Of a DNA stretch of 64,000 nucleotides, positions 10,208-20,806 are shown one piece after another. The DNA is taken from assembly GCA_009733575.1 (NCBI GenBank), contig ML769427.1, forward strand, positions 1 through 64,000, in the 5' to 3' direction. Source of the stretch: Gymnopus androsaceus JB14. Its lineage: Eukaryota; Basidiomycota; Agaricomycetes; Agaricales; Omphalotaceae. The notes below the pieces were generated by a model. It saw only the letters and a program-made list of their open reading frames with translations, was not told where the DNA came from and made no database searches. Within the stretch, counting starts at the first letter, position 1; each line of letters begins with the position of its first letter. The position numbers were made by a program, and so were the translations under genes.

Positions 10208-12089
10208 TTTTTAAAAGGCTTTACAGCATTGGTTGCGCCTTCAACGAATTCAGGAACTTCGTGCTAGTCTCGAGAATAATTTTCCTCGGTCTGACCATTG
10301 CAACTGTTGTTCTGGCGAGTTGACGGAGTCTTTCCTCAACTACTCTTGGGTTCGCAATGAGCTGGTCGGCTATCCAAGCCAACCTACCGCTCAAACCCTA
10401 GAGTTGGTCCCCGCGACTTACTCCTTCTCGGGAGTCCCTTGGCACGTTCATGGCAAGGTATACAAGTACACCTCGGAATCCCTTGAACAAGTCCGTGCCC
10501 ATTACAAGAACAATCCTTTGGTCGAACTCGCTTGTGGCTTTCCTAAGGTAACTCTACCTTCTTACATTTTTGTTCAAGGCTCACCAGTACCCTTTCTTTT
10601 GTAGGTCCCTGTTGTTCCTCGATACTCGTGAGTCCTCGACTGGAGTGGGAGGCCATTATTGCCAGACCCAGGCATTCCACAGGAGGAGCGCATTCTTTGA
10701 ACTTGGGATACTCATACCACGTATGATTATTTCTGGGATCGTATCTTCCAAGGCAACTTTCCATCTCGGGACCAACTGGTGTTCAGTCTTTCCCGGAACT
10801 CTAGTCCCGAACAGCTTGTCAATTTTCCGCCTCAGGAAGCTTTCACCCATCCTGCGCAGTTTTGTCCTTGCCGTTGTGACTGTCCTGAATCGCAATATGT
10901 TCCCATCGCGGTTCGATATTCTCCTTTAGAAAATGCTAGTTTCCGCAAAACTGCTCTGGTCCAAGGTACTCATGATTTCCATGATGTACATGAAGACTGG
11001 CATTGAGGCATTTTTCCTTGAGACAGTTGACCAGTTCCTCCTACAGTTTCTATCAAAGTCCCCGCGGATTCACCAGGCCCAAACAGTCTTTTGTTGGTTA
11101 CTCATCAGTTCTATCCAACAATCCATTGTCCAGACCACATTGAGGTCTTTTATGACCCTGCGGCTTGGAAGTACTACAATTCTCGTAGTTCCTATCCCTT
11201 CGCGAGCCCTGCTTTGCTTGACGAGGTCTGTCCTTCAGTCAAACCTGTTCTTCATCATCCCAAGCTTCGCCCCGTTCAGCCATCCAACTTCCAGCCCAAC
11301 AAGTTTTCCCAGTGCATGGCCGAGACCTTGTCTGCTAATGAAGAATCATGGCCAAATTTTCAGGAATGGAAGTTTGCTTGTGAAGCATATATCGACTGGT
11401 CTGACCTTCAAAAGGTTGTGGATATTTTTGATCCTAGGCAATTTCCTTGCTTATATCGACACGGCAGACTATTTTTCGGGGGGGAAGCAGCCTTTGCACT
11501 TCTGCAAACACGTCCTCCCTTCAAAGTTCATTGTCCTCCACTGCTCATTGAGAAGTTGACTTCTCTCTTGGGTTCACAGTCTTGTCTGCCACTGTCATCA
11601 GTAGGACCCATGTACCAGCAGCTTTCTCCAGAAGACAAGGTTCTGCTCGCCGAGATCGCATCACACTTCAATTCCACGGTCGTCCGCAGTCAGCAATACG
11701 ACCTTCGTCGCGATCATGATGAAAGCGGCTACGACTCCGACCTTTACAACTGGTCTTGTGAGCGTTTTACAGCCAATTTGGCCGAGGTTCAGGACAAACG
11801 CTTAAACCAAGCTCTCAATTCCCTCGAGGGCTATCCCGAGCTCGATCCTTCTGTCGAGGACATTCAATACGGTTTGCTTAATCGCTACCGCCTCGACTTC
11901 ATCTATTATCGCGGCATGGCCAAGCATTTCCGCAATGAAGCCGAACATTCTCTCCAGCTCTCCACAGGTCAACACAAATCTATGATGAAGAAGGGTTACC
12001 CCCTTCCTCAGATTGATTTGGATAGACTGCCTGAGTTCATCAAGAGCTTGGTTCAGCCGGCTGACACAATGGAAACAGATGGAAATTAG
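10208..12089 (+). pseudogene. Uncharacterised gene, multiple lesions
   Basis: Coding-looking plus-strand sequence begins near 10208 after a possible acceptor TTTACAG. A clear segment runs to about 10547 (HCNCCSGELTESFLNYSWV, then YKYTSESLEQVRAHY). A plausible intron (GTAACT...TTTGTAG, 10548-10602) follows. The middle part, to about 11080, needs several frame changes and contains stop codons. The last frame is open from about 11091 to TAG at 12087-12089 (DWSDLQKVVDIFDPRQF, CERFTANLAEVQDKRLNQ). The product would be roughly 600 residues. I do not recognise the family. It points toward the gypsy pol remnant on the opposite strand. It could be a host gene or a transposon passenger; damage in the middle makes a pseudogene most likely. 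Confidence 0.45.
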
Positions 12090-12101
12090 GGAATTTGTCA
12101 G

Positions 12102-12388
12102 CGAGGAGTCAATGAAGTCTTTCTTTGACAAGTCGTTGATGAATTAGGGTTTCTTTTCGTCCCCAAGTCTTGATTGGATGGTTTGCGCAGAACATGGTAT
12201 ATTCTATGGTTATTTGGACTTTTGTTTTTAGGACGCCGCGTTGTTTTAGATGGTTTTGTCGTGTCTCGCATCTCATTAGCCTTTAACACTTCTTTTCCCC
12301 GTTGTTTACGGGTTTTTGTATGCATCTACTTTATATAGATCATGTATCGTGTTTCAACCGAGGAGTCAATGAAGTCTTTCTTTGACAA
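12102..12388. repeat. 30-bp direct repeat, two copies 257 bp apart
   Basis: The sequence beginning CGAGGAGTCAATGAAGTCTT and ending TTTGACAA occurs at 12102-12131 and again, identically, at 12359-12388. The first copy starts 12 bp after the stop codon of the upstream plus-strand ORF. It may mark a short tandem duplication or an element boundary. Confidence 0.85.
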
Positions 12389-13196
12389 CTCTGTTGAAAC
12401 GCCTGTATTCCTTGATCTGCTTATGTAGATCTCTTCGAATGTGAGTGAGTCTTTCGAGACTCATTCGCGGTTAACTCGGCCTGATTTTTAGTATAAGACC
12501 TTGTCTTCCTCGGAGCATTGTGACTTGCTTCCTCATCCTCATCTTCTGACTGGTCAGAATCTCGTTCTACAAAATCTTCGCTTAAGTCATTGATGTCAAG
12601 ATCATACTCATCGTCCACAGGTTCCTTTAAGTTCGGAATAGCGTCGAATGCCAAATCTCTACCCACTTCCTCGCTTTCCATCATGTGATCCAGTTGCCTC
12701 GGTGTGAGGTCAATAAGGTCATGAATGTTCCGCAGGAGCTTCGAATAGGTTCAGTATTGAGCATGATGTGGTAGCACCCTGAAGGTGCCTACTTTCTCTT
12801 TTAGGACTGCTCCATTCATCTCGGCGAGGATGTAAGATCCTCCGCGCATTCGACGAATCACCACGAGTGGTCCTTTATACCTTGGCTGCAGTTTATCGAT
12901 TAAGAGACTTCTCAATCATAGTGTTCCTTACTTGAACTAGCTGGCCAGGTTTAAAATCGATACTCCTTTAATGGTATGACCATATTCCTTCTCGAAACGC
13001 CTGAGTTCTTGGCGTTTGTTTTCATCCACACGAGAGATCATATCACGGATATGAACTCGATGTTTGGCTAGAGCTCTAGCTCGATAACCCACGAGTTCCT
13101 CGTCCAGTCAAGATCCTTTCTGGTATTTTCACTAACCAGGTGGATTCAACTATATCGAGAGGTAGCAGAGGTTCCGCGCCTGTTACCATAAAATAA

Positions 13197-14446
13197 GGTG
13201 AACAGCCAAAACCTCTACGTGTCAGTTGCTCTATCAGCAAACAATACTGGTTTTAAGAACCAGAACCACTTGGATAAGTCGTTTGCGGTAGCCTTGACCA
13301 AAGATTGTCTAATGTCAAAGTGGGCGCGTTCGATCTTTCCATTTCCCTGCAAATTATATGGAGAGATGTGCACACCTTGGATTCCATATTTCTTCTCAAG
13401 CCATTCCAACATGTTCTTCATCTGAGGAGCATTATCAGTAACAACTTCCTCGGGACACCCCCATCGACAAATAATGATCGTCGAAAAACCATTCTCCCAA
13501 AGTTCGGGCATTCTCTACTTTCAGAGCTCTTGCCTCGGACCAAGAAGAAAGCGCGCACCGACCGTGTACAATGTATTTGCACCCGATTACTCAGTGTCGA
13601 CAAGTGGAAAGTGTCTACATGAATCTTTTGAAACAATGAAGGAGTGTGGGTTAAAGTGGGTGGTATTTTTATCCACTCCAACCTGCGATGTTGGCAAGCT
13701 AAGCAAGTTTTAACGAACCAGTTAACATCTCCATCGAGATCTGGCCACCAGAAACGCTTCCTGATCAATTCTTTAGTTGCGAACACGCTCTTGTGTCCAA
13801 GGTGATCGTGAGCACTATGCATCATGAACATTCGGCGGGTTTTAGGTACAAACAACAAGTGTTGTCCTTCCACTTCTGGATTACGTCGGTACAAGCGTTC
13901 TTCATCATCAAGGAAGAACTTAATAGCTTTCTTTTCAAGTCGGGAGTAATCCCTTATTGAGCTGCTTGGTAGAGTGATTTGGCCTTTATTTTTCAGCCAA
14001 TCTACTATCCAAGGTATAAGCTCATCTTGTTCTTTAGCAAAGTCTTTATGGTGATCTTCTACATAAGGGTGCGCTTCGTTCCACTCTTTTGTGTCCTTGG
14101 CTACAACCCATTTCGAGTGATTGACCTTCTCCGCGGGTTTTATTGCAACAGCAAATTGCTCTGCCGTGATTCCGTTCAAGCTCCAGATCCGTTCTCTATC
14201 CAAATGGCATTGCTTCTCTTTGTCCAGTGCGAGTTGAATATCATCTTCTAAGTCATCACTAGACCCAGCTCTATTGAGATTGTATTCTGTGTCGAGGAAG
14301 AAGCCTCCGCGGGTATTGATTTTGTCTTTAAACTCCTCGATGTCCAGGGGCCATTCAGTTTCACCTTTACCCATGAAGAAGGGCACAGGTTCACCATCAT
14401 CCTCGTCAGCGAAATTGTCCTCATTAGGAGGTTGTCTTTTCAACAT
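13197..14446 (-). pseudogene. gypsy integrase, frameshifted
   Basis: The frame from 14446 carries the integrase HHCC zinc-binding domain (HSAHDHLGHKSVF ... CLACQHRR) and the start of the catalytic core (HVDTFHL). Homology then moves to another frame near 13500, where VVTDNAPQM (second Asp) and NGKIERAHFDIRQSL (Glu) complete the DDE triad. The frame change marks decay. The N-terminal 150 residues of the first frame are the linker between RNase H and integrase. A further acidic ORF, 12684-12421, may be the distal C-terminus. Confidence 0.8.
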
Positions 14447-14485
14447 TTTTCCTCCATAGGCTTAGCGAGATCGTTTTCTTTCCCT

Positions 14486-15112
14486 TTAACATGGACTAGA
14501 TCGAAATGGTACTTGCGTATTTCCTCGAATCCAGCGATTAATGGTAGCATTGGGTCCACAGCTCGGGTTGTCTAGCATACCCTTGATGTATTTAGCATCT
14601 GTACAAACTGTTAACCGCCTGCACCCATAGAGTTGATAGTAGCTCGCTTGTAAAGCAATCTTTAATCCGTATAGTTCACGTTTAGACTGCGAAAAACGAG
14701 CTTCTCTTTCATTGAGAGTGCTTGACCCAAAGTAACAGAAGTAGACTTTTGTCTCATCATTAGGGTCAACTTGATAGATATACCATCCGACTGCCATGTA
14801 CGATGTGTCCACTACGAGATAAACATCCCAATCATAGTTAATAGGTCTTAAACACGGAGCATTTTTGATACCTTCTTTTATGAGGTCCATTGCCATATCA
14901 GTGTTCAATTCCCCATTCCCATGGATCAGTTTCCAGTTAGTCACGTCAACAGGTGCTGCTAGCTTAGCAAAATTCTTTATGAACATGCATAGCTGACTTG
15001 CAGTTCCGAGGAACGCCCTAACATCAGATTTGCTTTTACATCTCGGCCACATTAGAATAGTCTTGACCTGACTCTCCTCGGGCAATCTTCCCTTGTAAGA
15101 GCCACCAGAGGC
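14486..15112 (-). pseudogene. gypsy RT connection and RNase H fragment
   Basis: The open frame shows the gypsy segment before RNase H (RAFLGTASQLCMFIKNFAKL) and then RNase H itself: WDVYLVVDTSYMAVGW with the first catalytic Asp, REARFSQSKRELYGLK with the Glu, and RRLTVCTDAKYIKGML with a further Asp. The reading frame extends further upstream to 15265, but that part does not resemble gypsy and is probably flanking DNA. The frame ends in TGA, and the integrase ORF continues downstream after a short gap. It is a fragment of a dead element. Confidence 0.8.
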
Positions 15113-17078
15113 TATAGTGGTATTAAAATAAAGCCCGACAACTTGTCGGAGGCGCGTTTTAATATTTGCAACAGCTATATACAGCCTATAGTACTGGCAA
15201 GGGAACCCTAACCATAGTATGAGTAGATAAGGCCATATCGAGGGAACGAGGGACCGTGAGAACAAACGGAAACGGCTAAAAACAATTAAAAACCTGTCCC
15301 CTAGTACCGCACGTGTGTCAGATATATCTGACTCGTTTGTCGCGATTGCTGTATCGTGTTAATAGCAATAATTAACCATAGTATAGTGCTTTATACTAAC
15401 TAGTGTTTAGAGAGTGCAATGTACATATTCTAGTCACTAGAAGTAACTTACAATATTGTATACTTAGTATAATCTTTGACATATACTAGATTGTAGTTAA
15501 ACTGTCCATTGGATATAATGCTAGTACATACGAACTTGTACGATGAAAGTGGTACAAGTGCTGCAACCTTTTTAATAGACCCGTAAGTCAGTCTTGATAG
15601 GTCATCTAATGACCCATAAGTCGCGTAAGACCCTATAATACTCAGAATCACAATAAGACCTATTAAGATCTTGGAACGCCCTGTGGTGCATCAGTGGCCC
15701 CTTAAGTTGCATCCCCGCCTTAGGTGACTTGGGAGCCTTATATGGCAAATTAAGGTATATTAAGGCGAAACTCATTTTTCCGACAACAGCAATGACATAG
15801 TACAAAAAATAGTTATTGGTACAAAGACTACAAAGTTCGCAAGGCTCCCAATGCCTTATACCACCCAACGGAAACAATTTGAAACTGAATAAATCACGCA
15901 CTGGAAATTCTGTGGAAACGTATCAGAGTCAGGTTGAGTTTGCAAGGGACAGATGGTGATAAATACTCATGCGAGCATTTCCAAGCGCCCAAGTATAGCA
16001 GCGCGACTTGAAATCCTCACGCGATGGTCAAGAGATGTAGGCGGAAGACTTCACTTCAAATGCCAGACTAAATGCCTATTGTTGGGAGAAACCGACATTG
16101 CATTCCTGACAGTCTGGCGCTTCGGTGGCTCGCTGGTTTTTCAAAACCTAATATATCATGTTGGAGCAGAGAGCTTCAAGAAAAAAAAAGTACGCATGCC
16201 AGTGAGACTGCCGCAAGGAAATATCAGAGCCGGCCAAGGGAGATTTTGAGGAGAGAGCCAACGGGGACCAGTGCCAGCAGTCAAGAGATGAGTTTGTGGC
16301 TTTGACATAAAAAAGAAGATGTATGCACATCAGTTATTCCTATCCGTGCCTTCTGAACTTTCGGCCAGATAGAAAAGACTTGAGCAAAACCTTCAAACGG
16401 GCTTCAATGAAATTTACGAATGTAGAGGAAGTGCATGAAGAAGCGAGGAAGCGCTGACTTCCAAAATTTGATTGAATGCAATTCACGTGAGACTGTATAG
16501 TAGCTTGTGACTTGTCGGAGTTTCAAATGACTTGGGATTCTCTTTTTTTATCGCTCTCTAAATGTCTCTCCGCGATGCAACAATGTACTATTGTACAATA
16601 TTCTTATTCTAGATTTCTCATGTTGAAACCAAACATCATACTGCAATTGAATAGAAATTGACTTCGGTACTAGCATCAATTTATTACTGTAACTAATATG
16701 GTCATGAGTATTGTGTATAAACTGGTATAAACCTGGTATAATTGTGTATACACATTATACAGCCAAGGAATTTCGCGGGCCATGTTGCGTATGATCTGTG
16801 CATATCAATTACATGAGTTGGCAACAGCCTGGCTAATGTTTTAATAAAGATTTTCTTGAATTTGAAAGTTCCAATTGGCAAACCTCCACCAGTAATATCC
16901 AAAGTGTGCTTGTAAGGCCATGATCACACCACATCGATCACACCAAATGGCACCTGAGTCTAAATTATTTAAATTTCAACTTCTATTATTCTGTTGTGAG
17001 AATCTAAGATACTTAAATATTAACTAGCGGCAAGTCAATCTGGTTGGGTTCGCAAAAGTTCCGCTCGAGAACCCCCGA
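15113..17078. other. AT-rich DNA without a recognisable gene
   Basis: Only short ORFs are present and none resembles a known protein. Simple word repeats of the GTGTATAA/TGGTATAA type occur at about 16710-16760. A related style of sequence recurs at 17760-17900 beyond the gap. A near-palindrome CCGACA-ACT-TGTCGG lies near 15135-15149. Confidence 0.5.
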
Positions 17079-17103
17079 NNNNNNNNNNNNNNNNNNNNNN
17101 NNN
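17079..17103. other. Assembly gap (25 N)
   Basis: Twenty-five undetermined bases. The left terminal inverted repeat of the 3.15-kb unit begins immediately after the gap, so its outer flank and target-site duplication cannot be read here. The true size of the gap is unknown. Confidence 1.
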
Positions 17104-17301
17104 TTACAGCATCAGTAGTGGTCTGACCCTCTGTCCCTTGCTGATTCTTGCTACTTCCTAATCAGCGGCTACTAAAAAGACCAGCTAGGAAACGCGTTTG
17201 TAGAAGATAGCCAAAACACTCATGATGGCTCGAAGTGGCGTGAAGGCAGGCGTGAAGGGCCGGCCGAGAACGCGTTCGTCTTTTCCCAACCTCAACGTCA
17301 A
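17104..17301 (+). repeat. Left 198-bp terminal inverted repeat
   Basis: It pairs with 20059-20256 in inverse orientation. The match ends abruptly after ACGTCAA on both sides. The repeat contains the internal palindrome GGCCGGCC and two ACGCGT sites. Confidence 0.9.
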
Positions 17302-18367
17302 CAGTGCTAAAATTTCCTTTTTTGGCATAATTCACTTTTAGGGTTAAGGTTAAATTGATACCACCATCAGAAAGAGGGGCGAAAATACGGGTGTAGACAG
17401 CTCACAGGCGCCCTTCCGCGGTTCAGCGCTTATCTTCTGAAGCGCAATGATTAATTATCTCAACAATACCATAGATAGAGAGACTGGGTTTTTTTACAAG
17501 TTTATCTAAAGTGTTATTTCTACCAGAATATGGCCAGAGAAGTACATGATTGATGATTGGGAAACCAAAATAGTCCAAGGCCTTAGGAGGTCTTGAATGG
17601 TCTTATGGTGTCTTAAAGCTTTAGCATGGCCTTGGAATGCATCATGAGGCTCCCCTTTATCGTTATAAGGCCCATAAGGCATTACAAGTCAGTTCGCATT
17701 TTTCCGACAGTATAGACCAATAAATTGTCAACTTGATTGCTTCGTTAAAGTGAAAGTGAAAGTATATGAATGTATAATCAGGCCAAAACAGCTGGTATAT
17801 TGAATGTATAAAGTTGCAGTATAATTGAGTGTATTTGAGGGTATAAACGAACAAGAAAAAGGGCTGTAATTGTGTATAATTGAGCGTGATGGATATGCAC
17901 TCGGGGCCCTATACATACACAGCCAAACCCGTATGATCGGACGTATTTGGCGTGCCTTCATGCGGATCACGCATCTGCGGTTAGGTTTTGCTGATGTTTG
18001 TCCCTTGGAGTCTCAGAGAGGGGAAACACCCTTGTTCTTATTATAACTATGATAACTTGCCTCTGGAATACTTATAAGTGTCTGTCTATGGGGAGACTAG
18101 TGAAAACCTCAGATTGTAAGTTCCAGCGTTAGACTTGGGAGGTTTGATAGAGTCAGGGTCTGCAAAAATGACTTCACAGTTCCATAAAACTCAGGTCCTG
18201 AGAGTAGGGTTGGGATTAAGCCAATACATGTACATGATGCACATTGTTACATTTTATAGCAATATCCTCCAGCAGGACTCAAACTAGTAGTTCATTCACA
18301 GCTTCTTGGGGAAAAAAACATAGCCATTTTGGTCTTTGTGTATACGCGCAATCCACTCGCGACATGA
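17302..18367. other. Interior of the TIR unit, left part, no gene
   Basis: Between the left TIR and the dehydrogenase stop codon I see no credible ORF. The word GTCTGTCTATGGGGAGACTA at about 18083 recurs in inverse orientation near 27410-27433 with one mismatch. A shared repeat end is possible. Confidence 0.4.
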
Positions 18368-19366
18368 TTAATTTATCCATCCGTCCTTGATTTCCTGGGC
18401 ATAACTCTGGAATGATCTCTTTCCTTTCCAGATTACCTCCTTCTCTTTCCCGTCTTCAGCACCTCCATCAAGGAAAAGCCTCTCCTCAGCACCACTCCTG
18501 AGCAAATCTTCCAATGTCGCTATTGCTTCAGGAAATGGCATCACTCGCTTTGCGTGTTCCTTAAATTCGCTCCGAGAAAGGTTGCGATGAGTGATGGAAC
18601 GACCGGTGACGGTTGAGAGGATTTCGGCGACCTACGAAAAGAAAGAAACGGGGTGAGTAAGTCAAGGAATCATTTTAAGCAACCTGAGACTTACATGCGC
18701 ATAAGTGAGCAACTCGGGGCCAAACACAATGTATGACCCGTTCAGTGGCTCCTTTTCGGTCATGGCATGGAACGCAGCTTCTGCAATATCTCGCGCGTCG
18801 ACGAATCCGATTTTGGAGAAGCCTGTGGAGGAGATGACCGTACCGTTTGTAGAGTCGGCATAGAATACAAAGCCCGGTGAAGGTTGAAAATTCTCTGCAA
18901 AAAATGGTTAATATTTTCGTAGCAGGGTCATACATACACAAATGAAGAGCCACGTACGGAAGAACCACGAAGGCCGAATTGCTGCATACTCCACTCCTAT
19001 ATCCAAAAGATACTTATGGACCGCACCATGAACAATGCCGCCCAGAGGCACCAAGCTAGAACTGAGAAGAACAAATCGTTTCACGCCCTTTTCCTTGGCA
19101 GCGAAATCGATGAAAAGTTTCGTAGCTTGGAGCATATCAATAGATGGAGGAGGCGTCAAGAAGATACTTTGTATAACGTCCGACGCTCCCTTTGCATGAG
19201 AAAAGGCATTATCGAAAGTCGAGGGGTCATTCCAATCGAATGCAACGCCGGTAAGTGGGGAAGGAACATTCCCCGAACGGCTGGTGGAGAGGGCAGGGAT
19301 GTTGGAGGCGTGAAAGAGTTGAGAGAGCGGGAGCCCGACTTTTCCTGTGCCAATGATGAGATGCAT
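18368..19366 (-). CDS. NmrA-like NAD(P)-binding oxidoreductase, EasG/FgaFS family, copy A (intact)
   Basis: Three exons, 19366-18958, 18894-18695 and 18631-18368, joined by GT-AG introns of 63 nt each, give a 290-residue protein without a lesion. The N-terminus MHLIIGTGKVGLPLS holds the GxGxxG dinucleotide-binding loop. The middle shows FIDFAAKEKGVKRFVLLSSS and AAIRPSWFF, and the C-terminal half VDARDIAEAAF and GPELLTYA. This layout and length match NmrA-like proteins related to ergot alkaloid EasG/FgaFS (festuclavine dehydrogenase). The family assignment is by motif only, the substrate is unknown and no alkaloid cluster is nearby. The gene lies inside the 198-bp TIR unit. Copies B and C in this window share the exon structure and are frameshifted. 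Confidence 0.85.
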
Positions 19367-19530
19367 AGTGGACGATATCGAACTAGAGGTGTATCAATAA
19401 CTGGTTATATACCTCTTCACATAGTTTGGCTGACGAATCCCTCATATTTCCCTGTGCCAATAATGAGATGCATAATGGGCAACTAGATGTATTAGCAACT
19501 ACCTCTTCATATAGTTTGGCTGACGAATCC
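19342..19530 (-). promoter_or_regulatory. Tandemly duplicated promoter and gene start of copy A
   Basis: On the minus strand the motif GGATTCGTCAGCCAA occurs at 19440-19426 and again at 19530-19516. Each is followed by AAGAGGTA and then a start-like ATGCATCTCAT (19366 for the real gene, about 19474 for a truncated duplicate). The proximal unit includes a TATA-like GAGGTATATAAC near 19415. The same motif and TATA-like sequence precede copies B (28001-28053) and C (42571-42617), which supports a conserved promoter. Confidence 0.65.
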
Positions 19531-20058
19531 GTCCTATTTACACCTTTCTCCAGATTACCAATCCTTTTACTGCACGAAGGACGCGTAATGAAGATCCGAT
19601 AGGAAAATGGAGGCTTTGAGCGCAAGAAAATGAGAGTACGTCGCTGTGAGCGCAAAAATGAGGATATAATAGTTCAGGAATCAGTAGGAGAGGTATATTC
19701 TGTACTTACTCGCCATGAGCCTGCCTTTCTGAGACCAGTTTTCCAGCGCATTCGCCCATTCTACGTTGCAAGTCTATTCAATAGTAATTTTTCCGACCTG
19801 CTTCCGAGTCTAAGCCCCGAACAGCATCATGATGTGGGGTGGCCTGGAACCGCTCAGGACGGAATATACGCATAGATAGCTCCGCAGTAATTCCAGCAGC
19901 ATTGACAAGTCATAATCCAGATGTTTGACTATGGTATCGTCGAGGATTTGGAACAAGAATCCAAGTTCCAGCGCTGGCCTGGAGTCATGTCAGAGAGAAA
20001 CACATTGGTAGGCGTTGGAGGAAAGCTCCAGTATTACTGTAACTTGGAGCAGATGAGA
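19531..20058. other. Interior of the TIR unit, right part, no gene
   Basis: Only short ORFs are found. Nothing recognisable; probably upstream flank of the dehydrogenase carried along with it. Confidence 0.4.
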
Positions 20059-20256
20059 TTGACGTTGAGGTTGGGAAAAGACGAACGCGTTCTCGGCCGG
20101 CCCTTCACGCCTGCCTTCACGCCACTTCGAGCCATCATAGATGTTTTGGCTATCTTCTACAAACGCGTTTCCTAGCTGGTCTTTTTAGTAGCCGCTGATT
20201 AGGAAGTAGCAAGAATCAGCAAGGGACAGAGGGTCAGACCATTACTGATACTGTAA
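20059..20256 (-). repeat. Right 198-bp terminal inverted repeat
   Basis: Inverse partner of 17104-17301. It ends in CTGTAA at 20256, followed by CCAGTACG. A small hairpin-capable motif ACGTCT-GCAAG-AGACGT follows at 20262-20278, just outside the repeat. Confidence 0.9.
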
Positions 20257-20806
20257 CCAGTACGTCTGCAAGAGACGTTACTCGAATGCAAATGCTTAAC
20301 CGTTTTCCTTGTCTCCTTCGCTCCCGCATCCCTCCACTTCTCCCTAATTCTGTGATCGTGCGCGCTTGAATGCTCATTCTACCTCTTTCTACCTTCAATA
20401 CTAATCCGGAGGCTTCAATTCCGTCGTACAACCAAAAAATAGACGTCGTCGTCGTCGAATCAATAGTTCATTTGGTGGATATGGTACTGACAGTGATAGA
20501 TGACGGTAGAAGATGTGCAAGCACTCGCAGACTTTCTGTTAGACGGACGTATCGAAGAGAACAGAACGAGGTTCTAACGGTCTTATCCGTTGATGGACAG
20601 GGTAGGATGCGGGTAAAGAGGGTATCTTGTCTACCTCGCACATACATCATGCCGGGTTTCATTGCTACCTAGGTCCAGTCATTCACAATACCTTGATCAA
20701 TGCTCATCCTTCGCATCTACTACGGCTCTGCAGCCATCATAGCCCTGTCGGGGTATAAATGTAATTCAGGCCAATCGAGGCATCGTACGCGTCCAATCTC
20801 TTCGGA
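20257..20806. other. Upstream region of the SDR gene
   Basis: No gene is seen. A possible TATA-like GGGTATAAATG lies near 20752-20762, about 45 bp before the SDR start codon. Confidence 0.4.

Larger units (their letters stand above)
12421..15112 (-). mobile_element. Ty3/gypsy retrotransposon pol remnant, 5'-truncated
   Basis: On the minus strand the end of the reverse transcriptase (connection domain), RNase H and then integrase appear in the order typical of Ty3/gypsy. Gag, protease and the polymerase core are missing: homology starts near 15112 and DNA to the right is unrelated. The downstream part at 12684-12421 is an acidic C-terminal ORF. No LTR is evident. The copy is a defective fragment. 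Confidence 0.85.
17104..20256. mobile_element. 3.15-kb unit with 198-bp terminal inverted repeats, carries a complete dehydrogenase gene
   Basis: The first 198 bp (17104-17301, starts TTACAGCATCAGTAGTGGTC) match the reverse complement of the last 198 bp (20059-20256) with only a handful of mismatches. Long TIRs and a captured host-type gene resemble Mutator-like Pack elements, but no transposase is present and the left flank is in an assembly gap. The enclosed gene at 18368-19366 has two damaged relatives elsewhere in the window (28095-29099 and 42656-43668), neither of which has these inverted repeats. Alternatives are a composite of two MITEs or an inverted segmental duplication. Confidence 0.75.
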
